From NCBI GenBank assembly GCA_011056835.1, contig DSDU01000081.1, positions 1-33,877 of the forward strand: a stretch of 33,877 nucleotides of DNA, written 5' to 3'. The first letter of the stretch is position 1. Each line of letters begins with the position of its first letter. The DNA comes from Deltaproteobacteria bacterium. Lineage in GTDB: Bacteria; Desulfobacterota; Syntrophia; Syntrophales; UBA6807. This document shows positions 1-6,545 of the stretch, piece after piece. The position numbers and the translations under genes are program-made. The notes below the pieces were generated by a model, which saw only the letters and a list, made by a program, of their open reading frames with translations, did no database searches and was not told the origin of the DNA.

Positions 1-54
1 ATACCACTGTCGGGGCATATCTCTTTCGTCTAATAAAATTTTAACCTGTTTCAT
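1..54 (-). CDS. trpB2: TrpB2-type tryptophan synthase beta chain, N-terminal fragment cut by the window edge
   Basis: Only the first 18 codons are present (MKQVKILLDERDMPRQWY); the gene runs off the left edge. TrpB2 proteins, the second family of tryptophan synthase beta subunits, begin with this kind of K-x-x-x-LDE-x-x-x-P-x-x-WY stretch, and I recognise it from that family. The enzyme would be a cytoplasmic PLP protein joining indole and serine to make tryptophan. The ATG is preceded by a strong AAGGAGGA site. The identification is greatly strengthened by the region upstream, which carries a leader peptide with three Trp codons and an attenuator. The catalytic domain lies outside the window, so intactness cannot be judged. 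Confidence 0.8.
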   Translation of the reverse strand, partial: MKQVKILLDERDMPRQWY

Positions 55-60
55 AACACT

Positions 61-68
61 TCCTCCTT
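61..68 (-). promoter_or_regulatory. Ribosome binding site of trpB2
   Basis: On the minus strand this reads AAGGAGGA, a near-perfect Shine-Dalgarno sequence six bases before the ATG at 54. It supports the start chosen for the truncated trpB2. Confidence 0.8.
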
Positions 69-112
69 ATCGGTTATTGTATTCAATTGCCAAAAGCAAC
101 TATTCTCACCAT

Positions 113-140
113 AAAAAAAGCCATGGGTGATTCCCATGGC
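113..140 (-). terminator. Intrinsic terminator of the trp attenuator (3:4 hairpin)
   Basis: On the minus strand GCCATGGG (140-133) and CCCATGGC (127-120) form a perfect 8-bp stem with a 5-base loop, followed immediately by seven T residues (119-113). It lies between the Trp leader peptide and trpB2, with its T-run ending about 58 bases before the trpB2 ATG. Premature termination here would block trpB2 expression. The plus strand also has T-rich sequence after the stem, but no plus-strand gene ends nearby. Confidence 0.85.
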
Positions 141-249
141 TTTTACTTTTCCGTGTTTTCTGAGAACCATGGGGAAGATCCTTCCGCCTTGCCCACGGTT
201 CATTAATCAAACAAACGATTTCGCAGGCAGGTCTATGTTATAACCTGCC
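113..249 (-). promoter_or_regulatory. Trp transcription attenuator with alternative hairpins
   Basis: Reading the minus strand 5' to 3': segment 1 AACCGTGGG (200-192) pairs with segment 2 CCCATGGTT (173-165), with one G-U pair in RNA and a further GGAAG/CTTCC helix inside. Segment 2 can instead pair through CCCATGG (173-167) with CCATGGG (139-133), the 5' arm of the terminator. That arm otherwise forms the terminator with 127-120. This is the classical 1:2, 2:3, 3:4 layout. A further helix, GGCAGGT (249-243) with ACCTGCC (232-226), spans the third Trp codon and the leader stop. A ribosome stalled on the Trp codons would melt it. The roughly 50-base distance from the Trp codons to segment 1 suggests this extra helix may pass on the signal; that step is inference. 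Confidence 0.75.
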
Positions 250-289
250 ACCACCAACCAATGATATGATTCACTGTTTTTAAAACCAT
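233..289 (-). CDS. trpL: Trp leader peptide (WWW), attenuator control peptide
   Basis: A short ORF on the minus strand encodes MVLKTVNHIIGWWWQVIT and stops at TAG (235-233). Three consecutive TGG codons lie at 256-248. It has the length and content of a trp leader peptide. Its role would be to sense charged tRNA-Trp by ribosome stalling, not to make a functional product. The Shine-Dalgarno is weak, with an AGG about a dozen bases before the ATG, so translation is inferred from the Trp run and its place between a promoter and an attenuator upstream of a tryptophan synthase gene. It is far too short for ordinary gene callers and is probably unannotated. Confidence 0.8.
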   Translation of the reverse strand: MVLKTVNHIIGWWWQVIT

Positions 290-321
290 GAATAAACGCT
301 TGCCTGTTACCATTTATTTCG

Positions 322-362
322 CTAGTAGATTAGTTGCTACCATACTGAATAAAACGTGTCAA
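322..362 (-). promoter_or_regulatory. Promoter of the trpL-trpB2 transcript with a TrpR-like palindrome
   Basis: On the minus strand a perfect -35 TTGACA (362-357) is followed after 17 bases by a weak -10 TAGCAA (339-334). Just downstream, at 333-322, the plus strand reads CTAGTAGATTAG, which matches 9 of 12 positions of the E. coli TrpR core operator CTAGTTAACTAG. It would overlap the transcription start. The promoter is plausible from spacing and position. The operator is tentative, because no trpR gene is visible and such a short match can arise by chance. Confidence 0.45.
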
Positions 363-416
363 GAAGTTTCACCGCAACTCTTCAAATACAGATGCTATTT
401 ACAGACCAAGCGTAAC

Positions 417-425
417 AAGGAGGGG
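417..425 (+). promoter_or_regulatory. Ribosome binding site of the first crotonase gene
   Basis: AAGGAGGGG lies five bases before the ATG at 431 and fixes that start. The rightward promoter should lie in the divergent space shared with trpB2, but I see no convincing -35/-10 pair for it. Confidence 0.7.
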
Positions 426-430
426 ACGTC

Positions 431-1165
431 ATGAAATTCAGCACACTGCTTGTCGAAAAACGATCGGGCGGAATCGGTGTCATTACATTGAATCGTCCGG
501 AATTGAGGAATGCCATTTCCATCCGGATGCGCCATGAAATTTCCGCATGCCTCAGCGAATGGAAAGATGACCGGGATATCGGAACAGTCATCCTCACCGG
601 TGCCGGCGCGGCCTTCACCGCCGGATTCGATTTAAAGGAATTTAAGAACCCCGACCTGTTCGATGAATTGTTCTCATCGTCCGCCCGGTACCATCGGGAT
701 GTATGGAAGTTTCCGAAACCGACAATAGCTGCGGTCAACGGCCCCGCCATGGCCGGGGGATTCGATCTGGCAAAACTCTGTGATATCAGGGTTTGTGCGC
801 CATCAGCCGTTTTCGGTCATCCCGAAATTAAATTCGGAGTACCCACATTGTTCACTCCTCTCCGATGGATCATCGGCGAGGGTCTGGCACGGGATCTTTG
901 TCTGACGGGAAGAACTATCGGGGCGGACGAGGCCTTCCGTATCGGCCTGGTGAGTGAAGTTGTCGACAACGACCGCCTTCTTCAACGGGCTCTTGAAATC
1001 GGAATATCAATTCTGGAAGCACCTCTTGAGGCACTTCAGATAACCAAAGGCTTCATCATGGATAATAAAGGCAGGGGAATGGAAGAATCATTCAGAATTG
1101 AACACGATGAAGTGTTTCAAACAATCATAAAAAAAAGGATATCACCACCGGCCAAAAAGAAATGA
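431..1165 (+). CDS. Enoyl-CoA hydratase/isomerase (crotonase) family protein
   Basis: This is a 244-residue single-domain crotonase. Members bind acyl-CoA thioesters and stabilise an enolate in an oxyanion hole. Visible landmarks are the NRPELRNAIS start-of-fold segment (about 21-30), the TAGFDLKEF oxyanion segment (about 63-71) and NGPAMAGGFDLA (about 103-114). Of the two catalytic glutamates of true hydratases, the second position is kept (Glu132 in HPEIKFG) while the first is Asp112 instead of Glu. It may therefore be a hydratase variant or an isomerase; the substrate cannot be told. The start follows a strong AAGGAGG. The next crotonase gene begins 55 bases downstream, and the two probably form an operon for acyl-CoA degradation. 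No relation to the LPS genes is evident. Confidence 0.85.
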   Translation: MKFSTLLVEKRSGGIGVITLNRPELRNAISIRMRHEISACLSEWKDDRDIGTVILTGAGAAFTAGFDLKEFKNPDLFDELFSSSARYHRDVWKFPKPTIAAVNGPAMAGGFDLAKLCDIRVCAPSAVFGHPEIKFGVPTLFTPLRWIIGEGLARDLCLTGRTIGADEAFRIGLVSEVVDNDRLLQRALEIGISILEAPLEALQITKGFIMDNKGRGMEESFRIEHDEVFQTIIKKRISPPAKKK

Positions 1166-1220
1166 GGAGGGTATGGACAGTTTACCAGCACAACAATAAT
1201 ACAAAAGGAGGGACAATGGT

Positions 1221-2006
1221 ATGCAACTTGAAAACGTGATTCTTGAAAAATCAAGTCACATTGCAACGATCACCTTGAACCGGCCTGATGCATTTAACTC
1301 ATTCAATTTTGACCTTGGCAATGATCTTGTAACGGCACTGGAGTCGTGCAGCGATGACAGCGACATCAAAGTGGTCGTCATCACGGGGGCAGGAAGGGCT
1401 TTCTGCGCCGGCGGCGACCTGGTTCTGTTTCAGAAATCTCCCGATATATCAAATACACTGAGACAGGTTATAAAAATATTAAACACGGGTATTATGGTTA
1501 TGCGGAGGATGTCGCAGCCGATAATTGCCTCGATCAACGGAGCGGTCGGCGCCGCGGGAATGAGCATCGCCGCTGCCTGCGATCTGAGGATCTGTGCCTC
1601 ATCGGTCAATTTCAAACAGGCATATACATCGGTCGGCCTCGTGCCCGACGGGGCATGGACGCTGCTGATACCGCTGTTGATTGGTCTCGGGAAAGCATCC
1701 GAACTGGTTCTGCTTGATCCCGTATTTGATGCACAAAAGGCATTGGACATGGGCTTCGTCAATCAGGTTGTCGATGACTCTGAACTGGAAAAAGCAACGT
1801 ATGATACGGCATCACGACTGGTAAAGGGCCCGTCGCTCGCGTTTACCATCGTCAAAGAAAATTTGAATAACGCAATGCTCGGATTTCTTGAACGGCAACT
1901 CGAACTGGAACGACGGGGCATGACCATGGTCGGCAAAACCGCCGATGCCAAAGAAGGAATATCGGCATTCCTGGAAAAGCGGAAGCCCGATTTTTCGGGC
2001 CGGTAG
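1221..2006 (+). CDS. Crotonase-family protein lacking both hydratase glutamates (isomerase/dehalogenase-like active site)
   Basis: This is a 261-residue crotonase following the previous one. It has the FCAGGDL oxyanion segment (about 61-67) and NGAVGAAGMSIAAACDLRI (about 106-124). At the two catalytic Glu positions of enoyl-CoA hydratase it carries Ser115 and Tyr135. It does have Asp143 in GLVPDGAW, the position used as acid/base or nucleophile in PaaG-type isomerases and 4-chlorobenzoyl-CoA dehalogenase. This makes ordinary hydratase activity unlikely and an isomerase or related reaction more likely; the reaction itself is inference. The start at 1221 follows AAAAGGAGGG. A nearer ATG at 1216 is out of frame and quickly hits a stop. 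A hairpin (1985-2000) spans the last codons. Confidence 0.85.
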   Translation: MQLENVILEKSSHIATITLNRPDAFNSFNFDLGNDLVTALESCSDDSDIKVVVITGAGRAFCAGGDLVLFQKSPDISNTLRQVIKILNTGIMVMRRMSQPIIASINGAVGAAGMSIAAACDLRICASSVNFKQAYTSVGLVPDGAWTLLIPLLIGLGKASELVLLDPVFDAQKALDMGFVNQVVDDSELEKATYDTASRLVKGPSLAFTIVKENLNNAMLGFLERQLELERRGMTMVGKTADAKEGISAFLEKRKPDFSGR

Positions 2007-2022
2007 CCTGCATACCCCGGCA

Positions 2023-2045
2023 ATTGATACCGGTCATTGATACCG
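2023..2045 (+). repeat. Short direct repeat between a crotonase and the MBL gene
   Basis: ATTGATACCG occurs twice (2023-2032 and 2036-2045), and the pair is flanked by CAATTG on both sides (2021-2026 and 2047-2052). It lies in the 106-base gap before the MBL-fold gene. It could be an operator or simply a small duplication; no regulator is identifiable. Confidence 0.4.
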
Positions 2046-2112
2046 TCAATTGGGCAACGGGCATAAGTATGAACGGTGCCGACAATGACAGAGCCGGGAA
2101 AGCGGACGACGT

Positions 2113-3090
2113 ATGCAAACATTGATTAAACCGATAGCCGACAATTTCTACAGGATAACCCTTCCCATGCCCTTCCGCCTGAGACATGTGCACGTTTACA
2201 TCGTGATACATGATAGTGGGATAGCCCTTTTTGATACGGGTATCAACATGGCGGATACTTTCACGAAGCTTGGCGAATCGTTGCATGCAATCGGCAGGTC
2301 CGTAACGGATATCGATCGCATTTACATAACCCATTATCATGCCGATCATTGCGGCATTGCCGGCGGCATAAAAAAAGCATCGGGTGCGATCATTCATACC
2401 TCTGCAATCGGCAAAATGATCAGGCAGCATCACAATAACCACGACGCCGTCGCCTCGCATGTAACAAGTTTCTATCTGAGACATGGTCTCAGTGCGGATG
2501 TTATTAACCATCTTCTGAAGCTTATCCGAAATTTCAGGAGGGCGACCATTCCGTATGATATTGATCGGTGTCTTTCGGCAGGCAATCTATATACACTCGG
2601 TGACCGGTCTTTCGAGATTTTGCCGACGCCGGGACACACAAGAGATCATATCTGCTACTATTTCAGGGATGAGGGCATTCTCCTTTCCGGCGATCATGTA
2701 CTTCCCGATATTACGCCTAACCTCAGCCCGGACTTATTTAATCCGGATTTCAGACCGCTGAAAAGTTTTCTTCATGCGCTGGACGGAGTGAAAGGCTTGC
2801 CCGTTGCACGTGTCTGGCCGGCCCACGGAGATGCATTTGCGGATCTGGATGCACGTATTGAAGAAATCAAAGCACACCACCAGGAGCGCTCGGAGGCAAT
2901 TCTTCATGCCCTCGGGAGCGGTCCGCAGAATGCTTTCCAGCTGTCGATGACGGTTTTCGGGACTGACCTGCCTGAATTCGACAAAATTCTCGCCCTCAAT
3001 GAAACGTATGTACATCTTGTGGAATTGAAGCGGGAAGGTAAGATTGAAGAAGCGAATGGGGAGAAACAGGTCTTGTATACCACTGGTTGA
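2113..3090 (+). CDS. Metallo-beta-lactamase-fold hydrolase with C-terminal winged helix (LACTB2/glyoxalase II-like)
   Basis: This is a 325-residue cytoplasmic metal-dependent hydrolase. The signature HxHxDH is at His74-His79 (HYHADH). Further metal-site motifs follow: TPGHTRDH, SGDHVLP and WPAHGDAF. After about residue 245 comes a helical region beginning HHQERSEAIL and ending in a winged-helix-like tail, as in LACTB2-type proteins. Family members hydrolyse thioesters, lactones, beta-lactams or nucleic acids. Given the preceding crotonases, an acyl-CoA or glutathione-type thioester is a fair guess, but the sequence does not prove it. The ATG at 2113 has no strong Shine-Dalgarno. The gene ends 115 bases before the LPS block, with no clear terminator between. 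Confidence 0.8.
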   Translation: MQTLIKPIADNFYRITLPMPFRLRHVHVYIVIHDSGIALFDTGINMADTFTKLGESLHAIGRSVTDIDRIYITHYHADHCGIAGGIKKASGAIIHTSAIGKMIRQHHNNHDAVASHVTSFYLRHGLSADVINHLLKLIRNFRRATIPYDIDRCLSAGNLYTLGDRSFEILPTPGHTRDHICYYFRDEGILLSGDHVLPDITPNLSPDLFNPDFRPLKSFLHALDGVKGLPVARVWPAHGDAFADLDARIEEIKAHHQERSEAILHALGSGPQNAFQLSMTVFGTDLPEFDKILALNETYVHLVELKREGKIEEANGEKQVLYTTG

Positions 3091-3205
3091 GATGATATAA
3101 GGTCAGCGGATTTACAGAAGTTTCAAAAATCAAACATTCTAAACGGGATAGGTAGGCATTGCAGTTATATATTCTCGGGAAGAGGAACTGTCCCCGGATC
3201 AAACT

Positions 3206-4336
3206 ATGAAGGTAGCCCTTGTTCTAAAAAAATACTCCGTAGAAAAAGGGGGGTTGGAAAGATATGCTGTTTTCCTGAGCAGAGAATTACTGCGCGCCGG
3301 ACATGAAATTCATGTTTTCGCAAATACCTGGCAGCCGGAACCAGGTATTGCATTTCACCATGTCCCCATTATTCGTATGTCTTCTCCTGTTAAAAATCTA
3401 TCCTTCGCCTATTTTTCCGTTCGGGAACTGTCTAAAATAAAATGTGACATTGTCCACAGCATGGAAAGAATACTCCGTCAGGATATATTCCGCGTCTCAG
3501 ACGGTATAAATCCCGTTCAAACCTTACAGAATTATCCCAACCCATTTGTACGAAAGTTTAAAGAGATGGGACCGAGAAGGCTTGCGCTTCATTATCTGGA
3601 ACACGAAATCTTTCAGAAGAATAGAAGCAAGTTTATCATGACCAATTCAAAACTGGTTAAGCAACACATTATAGAATACTATAATGTACCTTCCGAAAAG
3701 ATTCATGTCATTTACAACGGCATAGACACCGTGAGATTCAATCCGGAAGTGAAGGAAAAATACAGGGCGGTCGTCAGAGTTAAACACGGCATCCGAGATG
3801 ATGAGTTACTACTTTTTTTTGCTTCAAATGATTTCAAGCTCAAGAGACTTCGATTAATCCTGAACGCCATGCTCCTGTTGGGGAAAAGAAACATCAAACT
3901 TATGGTGGCTGGAAATGATAACAAAAAACCGTATGTTAAATGGGCAGCCACACATGGTTTAGAAAAACAGCTCATATTCCTGGATCACAGGAAGGATATG
4001 GAACAATATTATGCCGCCTGTGACGTGTTTGTGCTTCCGACGCTCTATGATGCCTGTGCCAATGTATGCATGGAATCAATGGCCTGCGGGGTACCGGTAA
4101 TCACTACAAAAACAAATGGAGCCTGTGAATTGATTGAGAATGGTCATAACGGCTATGTATTGGAAACTCAAGATGCAGAAGAACTGGCGCACAGGATAGA
4201 ATCCCTTGAAACATCGACGGAAATATCCCGATTGGGACACAACGGTGCAGTAACGGCGCGTCGCTTCACCATGAAAAAGCACATAGCAGAGGTGCTGAAC
4301 CTCTACGACATGGTCAGGGAAAAAGGCAATATCTGA
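3206..4336 (+). CDS. Glycosyltransferase family 4, WaaG-like
   Basis: This 376-residue GT-B glycosyltransferase probably transfers a sugar from a nucleotide donor to the LPS core at the inner membrane. The N-terminal acceptor domain starts MKVALVLKKYSVEKGGLERY, with the glycine-rich donor loop at Gly15-Gly16. IYNGIDTVRF starts the donor half near residue 170. The EX7E-type motif appears as Asp282...Glu290 in LYDACANVCMESMACG, closely resembling WaaG enzymes that glucosylate heptose. The exact sugar and linkage cannot be read. AAGAGGAA precedes the ATG. It is the first gene of the plus-strand LPS block, and the next gene (a kinase) starts one base after its stop, so they are almost certainly co-transcribed. 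Confidence 0.85.
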   Translation: MKVALVLKKYSVEKGGLERYAVFLSRELLRAGHEIHVFANTWQPEPGIAFHHVPIIRMSSPVKNLSFAYFSVRELSKIKCDIVHSMERILRQDIFRVSDGINPVQTLQNYPNPFVRKFKEMGPRRLALHYLEHEIFQKNRSKFIMTNSKLVKQHIIEYYNVPSEKIHVIYNGIDTVRFNPEVKEKYRAVVRVKHGIRDDELLLFFASNDFKLKRLRLILNAMLLLGKRNIKLMVAGNDNKKPYVKWAATHGLEKQLIFLDHRKDMEQYYAACDVFVLPTLYDACANVCMESMACGVPVITTKTNGACELIENGHNGYVLETQDAEELAHRIESLETSTEISRLGHNGAVTARRFTMKKHIAEVLNLYDMVREKGNI

Positions 4337-4337
4337 A

Positions 4338-5237
4338 ATGAAAAATTTTTCTTCTCCCGTCGAGTGCCTGGAATCGGGACACGTCATATTCAATCGCGAC
4401 TATCGGGATATTTTCCAGAATGTCGGTCTCGATTCCTTCGATTCGATATATAACTATCAAGATGTTGAAATTATTAAAAACATCAGAGACAGGTCGGTAC
4501 GCCGCTTTAATCTTCATGTCGATGGAAAGAAGAAAAGCTTTTACTTGAAAAGGCACAATAAGGAATATGTGGGAATTCGATGGTTGATAACTGCCCTTTC
4601 CCCCGGAGCAGTGTTGTCCCAGGGCCTGAAAGAATTTAAAAATATATGTGATTTCCGGAGAAAAAGCCTCGCGACAGTTGAGCCCGTAGCCGCAGGAGAA
4701 AGATTGAGCCGATTATTCTGGGCAGAGTCGTTCCTCATAACCGAAGATTTTTCTCCTTTTGTTTCTTTGGAAAAATTGATAGGAGAGAGACCGCAATTCT
4801 TGGTCGATCGGAAAAGTGGATCAGAGAAACGGTCTCTGATCCATGAGATTGCTCGTTACACCCGAAAAATGCATCAGGAAGGGTTCAATCATTGTGATTT
4901 CAATGCGACGCATATTCTCATTAACCGTGAACCCGAATCCCACAGGATGGACGTTGCGCTTTTTGATCTGCAACGGGTCGCCAGAAGAAAGTTTCTCAGG
5001 TTCCGCTGGGTCATCAAGAGTCTTTCTGAGCTGGATTACACATTGCCGGATGATATGTTCAACATCAATGATACAATCAACTTCTTCCTGTCCTATAAAG
5101 GTAAAAGCTCCCTTAATCTCCGGGACCGGTTTGAGCTCTACTGGATCAGGAGGAAAACTGAAAAAATCAAGAGACATACTGAAAAGATGCTGAAGAAAAG
5201 GCAAGAAAGAAGGGGTCGCGGACTCCCGGAACGGTAG
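4338..5237 (+). CDS. LPS core kinase, WaaP/Kdo-kinase family (kinase-like domain 1)
   Basis: This is a 299-residue protein of the lipopolysaccharide kinase clan (WaaP/KdkA/InaA), which phosphorylates heptose or Kdo in the LPS inner core using ATP at the cytoplasmic face. Visible elements are the ATP-binding Lys71 in FYLKRH, the catalytic loop HCDFNATHIL with Asp187 (WaaP has HRDCYICHFL, also with His where protein kinases have Asn), and the metal-binding Asp210 in DLQR, matching the DLHR of WaaP. The tail is very basic (many Lys/Arg after about 265), consistent with membrane-surface binding. It follows the WaaG-like gene by one base. In enterobacteria WaaG and WaaP act on the same core heptose region, so a heptose kinase role is likely. 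Confidence 0.8.
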   Translation: MKNFSSPVECLESGHVIFNRDYRDIFQNVGLDSFDSIYNYQDVEIIKNIRDRSVRRFNLHVDGKKKSFYLKRHNKEYVGIRWLITALSPGAVLSQGLKEFKNICDFRRKSLATVEPVAAGERLSRLFWAESFLITEDFSPFVSLEKLIGERPQFLVDRKSGSEKRSLIHEIARYTRKMHQEGFNHCDFNATHILINREPESHRMDVALFDLQRVARRKFLRFRWVIKSLSELDYTLPDDMFNINDTINFFLSYKGKSSLNLRDRFELYWIRRKTEKIKRHTEKMLKKRQERRGRGLPER

Positions 5238-5243
5238 TCGACA

Positions 5244-5260
5244 CCTCGGCTGAGCCGAGG
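5244..5260 (+). other. GC-rich hairpin between LPS genes
   Basis: CCTCGGCT and AGCCGAGG are perfect 8-base complements around a single G. No T-run follows, so it is not a normal intrinsic terminator. It may be an mRNA processing or stability element between the kinase gene and the next glycosyltransferase. Confidence 0.4.
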
Positions 5261-5287
5261 GAACAATCGGCATTAATGGGATTTTAA

Positions 5288-6457
5288 ATGAAAAGAATTA
5301 AGGTATTACATGTACTGACCGGGTTTTCCGGTGAGTCCCCGCTTTTCAACCAGGTTATTCAAGGGTTGGACACTACTACCTACCGCCATATTGTCTGTTA
5401 TCTCAGCGGACCCGTTCCTCCCGACACGGATCTGAGAAAGGCCGGTTTTGATGTGCGAGAGCTTCCTTATACGAGAAAAGATACTCACATCTTCCGTTTC
5501 GGGATAGTGCGCTTTCTGAGAGAAATAATAAAAAATGAGGGGGTTGCCATCATCCACGCCCATAGGCGCAAGCCTACGAATTATGCTCTTATGGCCGTCA
5601 TGGGAATAAAGGGCGTGAAAATAATTTCCACAATCCACGGTACGAATATATCGCGGACTTTCACCAGAAAGCTGGTAAACAGACTCCTCTGGCCCAGACT
5701 GGATAAAATAGTAGGAGTCACCGAGGCGGTGCGCCAGGATATTTTAACATGTAACGCCTGGTTTCCCCTCGACAGGACAGCCGTTATCAATAACGGAATT
5801 AACATTGATACATACGCCCGACCGGGAATAAGTCGGGCTGCATCGAGAAAATTGTTCGGATTTCCCGCTAATGATTGCTGGCTCTGGGGTTCTGTCGGCT
5901 ATCTCAGGTACGAAAAGGGCCATGACATACTCCTTAATGCCTGGACACTCGGCCGCTTCGGCAAAATCGGTGGCCGCCTTGCCATTGCGGGAAGTGGAGA
6001 GTTGCTTTCCGACCTCAAAGAATCGGCTAAAAAATTGAAAATCAGCGGAGAAGTGCAATTTTTAGGAAAAGTCAGAGATATCCCGAAATTTCTCGCAGGA
6101 CTTGACGGGTTTGTGTTTCCCTCACGAAGGGAAGGCTTCGGTCTTGCACTCGTAGAGGCCATGGCAGCGGGCCTCCCTGTCGTAGCCAGTGCAACGGGGG
6201 GAATCTCGGAAATCCTTGAAGGTCTCCACAAAGACGGCCAGGCGATCCTTGTGCCGCCTGAACAACCGGAAGCTCTTGCCGAGGCGATGTCGAAGGTCAT
6301 GGGCTGGAACACGCTTCATCTGAAGGCATCAAAAGAGGCACATCAGAAAAGGGCCATAACATTCGATACGAAGTTCATGCTCGAGGAAACGGATCGGCTC
6401 TATAAGAAGCTGTCGGGTATTCCTCAAGAACATTTTAAGATTTCCGGATCGCCATAA
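5288..6457 (+). CDS. Glycosyltransferase family 4
   Basis: This 389-residue GT-B enzyme is presumably for LPS core or O-chain assembly on the cytoplasmic side of the inner membrane. The start MKRIKVLHVLTGFSGES is typical of GT4. IHAHRRKPTNY (about 90-100) and STIHGTNISRTF follow. VINNGINIDTY (about 162-172) marks the linker to the donor domain. The donor-site motif EX7E is complete (Glu282 to Glu290 in REGFGLALVEAMAAG), and GLPVVASATGG follows. Sugar specificity is not readable. It begins 50 bases after the kinase gene, past a GC-rich hairpin, and has a poor Shine-Dalgarno. The gap after it (6458-6545) is AT-rich and shows no clear promoter. Confidence 0.85.
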   Translation: MKRIKVLHVLTGFSGESPLFNQVIQGLDTTTYRHIVCYLSGPVPPDTDLRKAGFDVRELPYTRKDTHIFRFGIVRFLREIIKNEGVAIIHAHRRKPTNYALMAVMGIKGVKIISTIHGTNISRTFTRKLVNRLLWPRLDKIVGVTEAVRQDILTCNAWFPLDRTAVINNGINIDTYARPGISRAASRKLFGFPANDCWLWGSVGYLRYEKGHDILLNAWTLGRFGKIGGRLAIAGSGELLSDLKESAKKLKISGEVQFLGKVRDIPKFLAGLDGFVFPSRREGFGLALVEAMAAGLPVVASATGGISEILEGLHKDGQAILVPPEQPEALAEAMSKVMGWNTLHLKASKEAHQKRAITFDTKFMLEETDRLYKKLSGIPQEHFKISGSP

Positions 6458-6545
6458 CCTATTTTAATTATTGATATCCTTATCTTATTATATTTCTCCA
6501 CAGAAAAATGAGCACATTCTCATGTTAGAAAGATAATGGCTTTTT

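Noticed and set aside
382-750. A 122-residue frame on the minus strand overlapping the first crotonase gene
   Set aside because: It runs antisense to a clearly coded enoyl-CoA hydratase and includes the trpB2 promoter region; composition and lack of family features show a shadow frame.
1985-2000. Hairpin GCCCGA-TTTT-TCGGGC at the end of the second crotonase gene as a terminator
   Set aside because: The stem is only 6 bp, lies within the last codons, and has no T-run after it.
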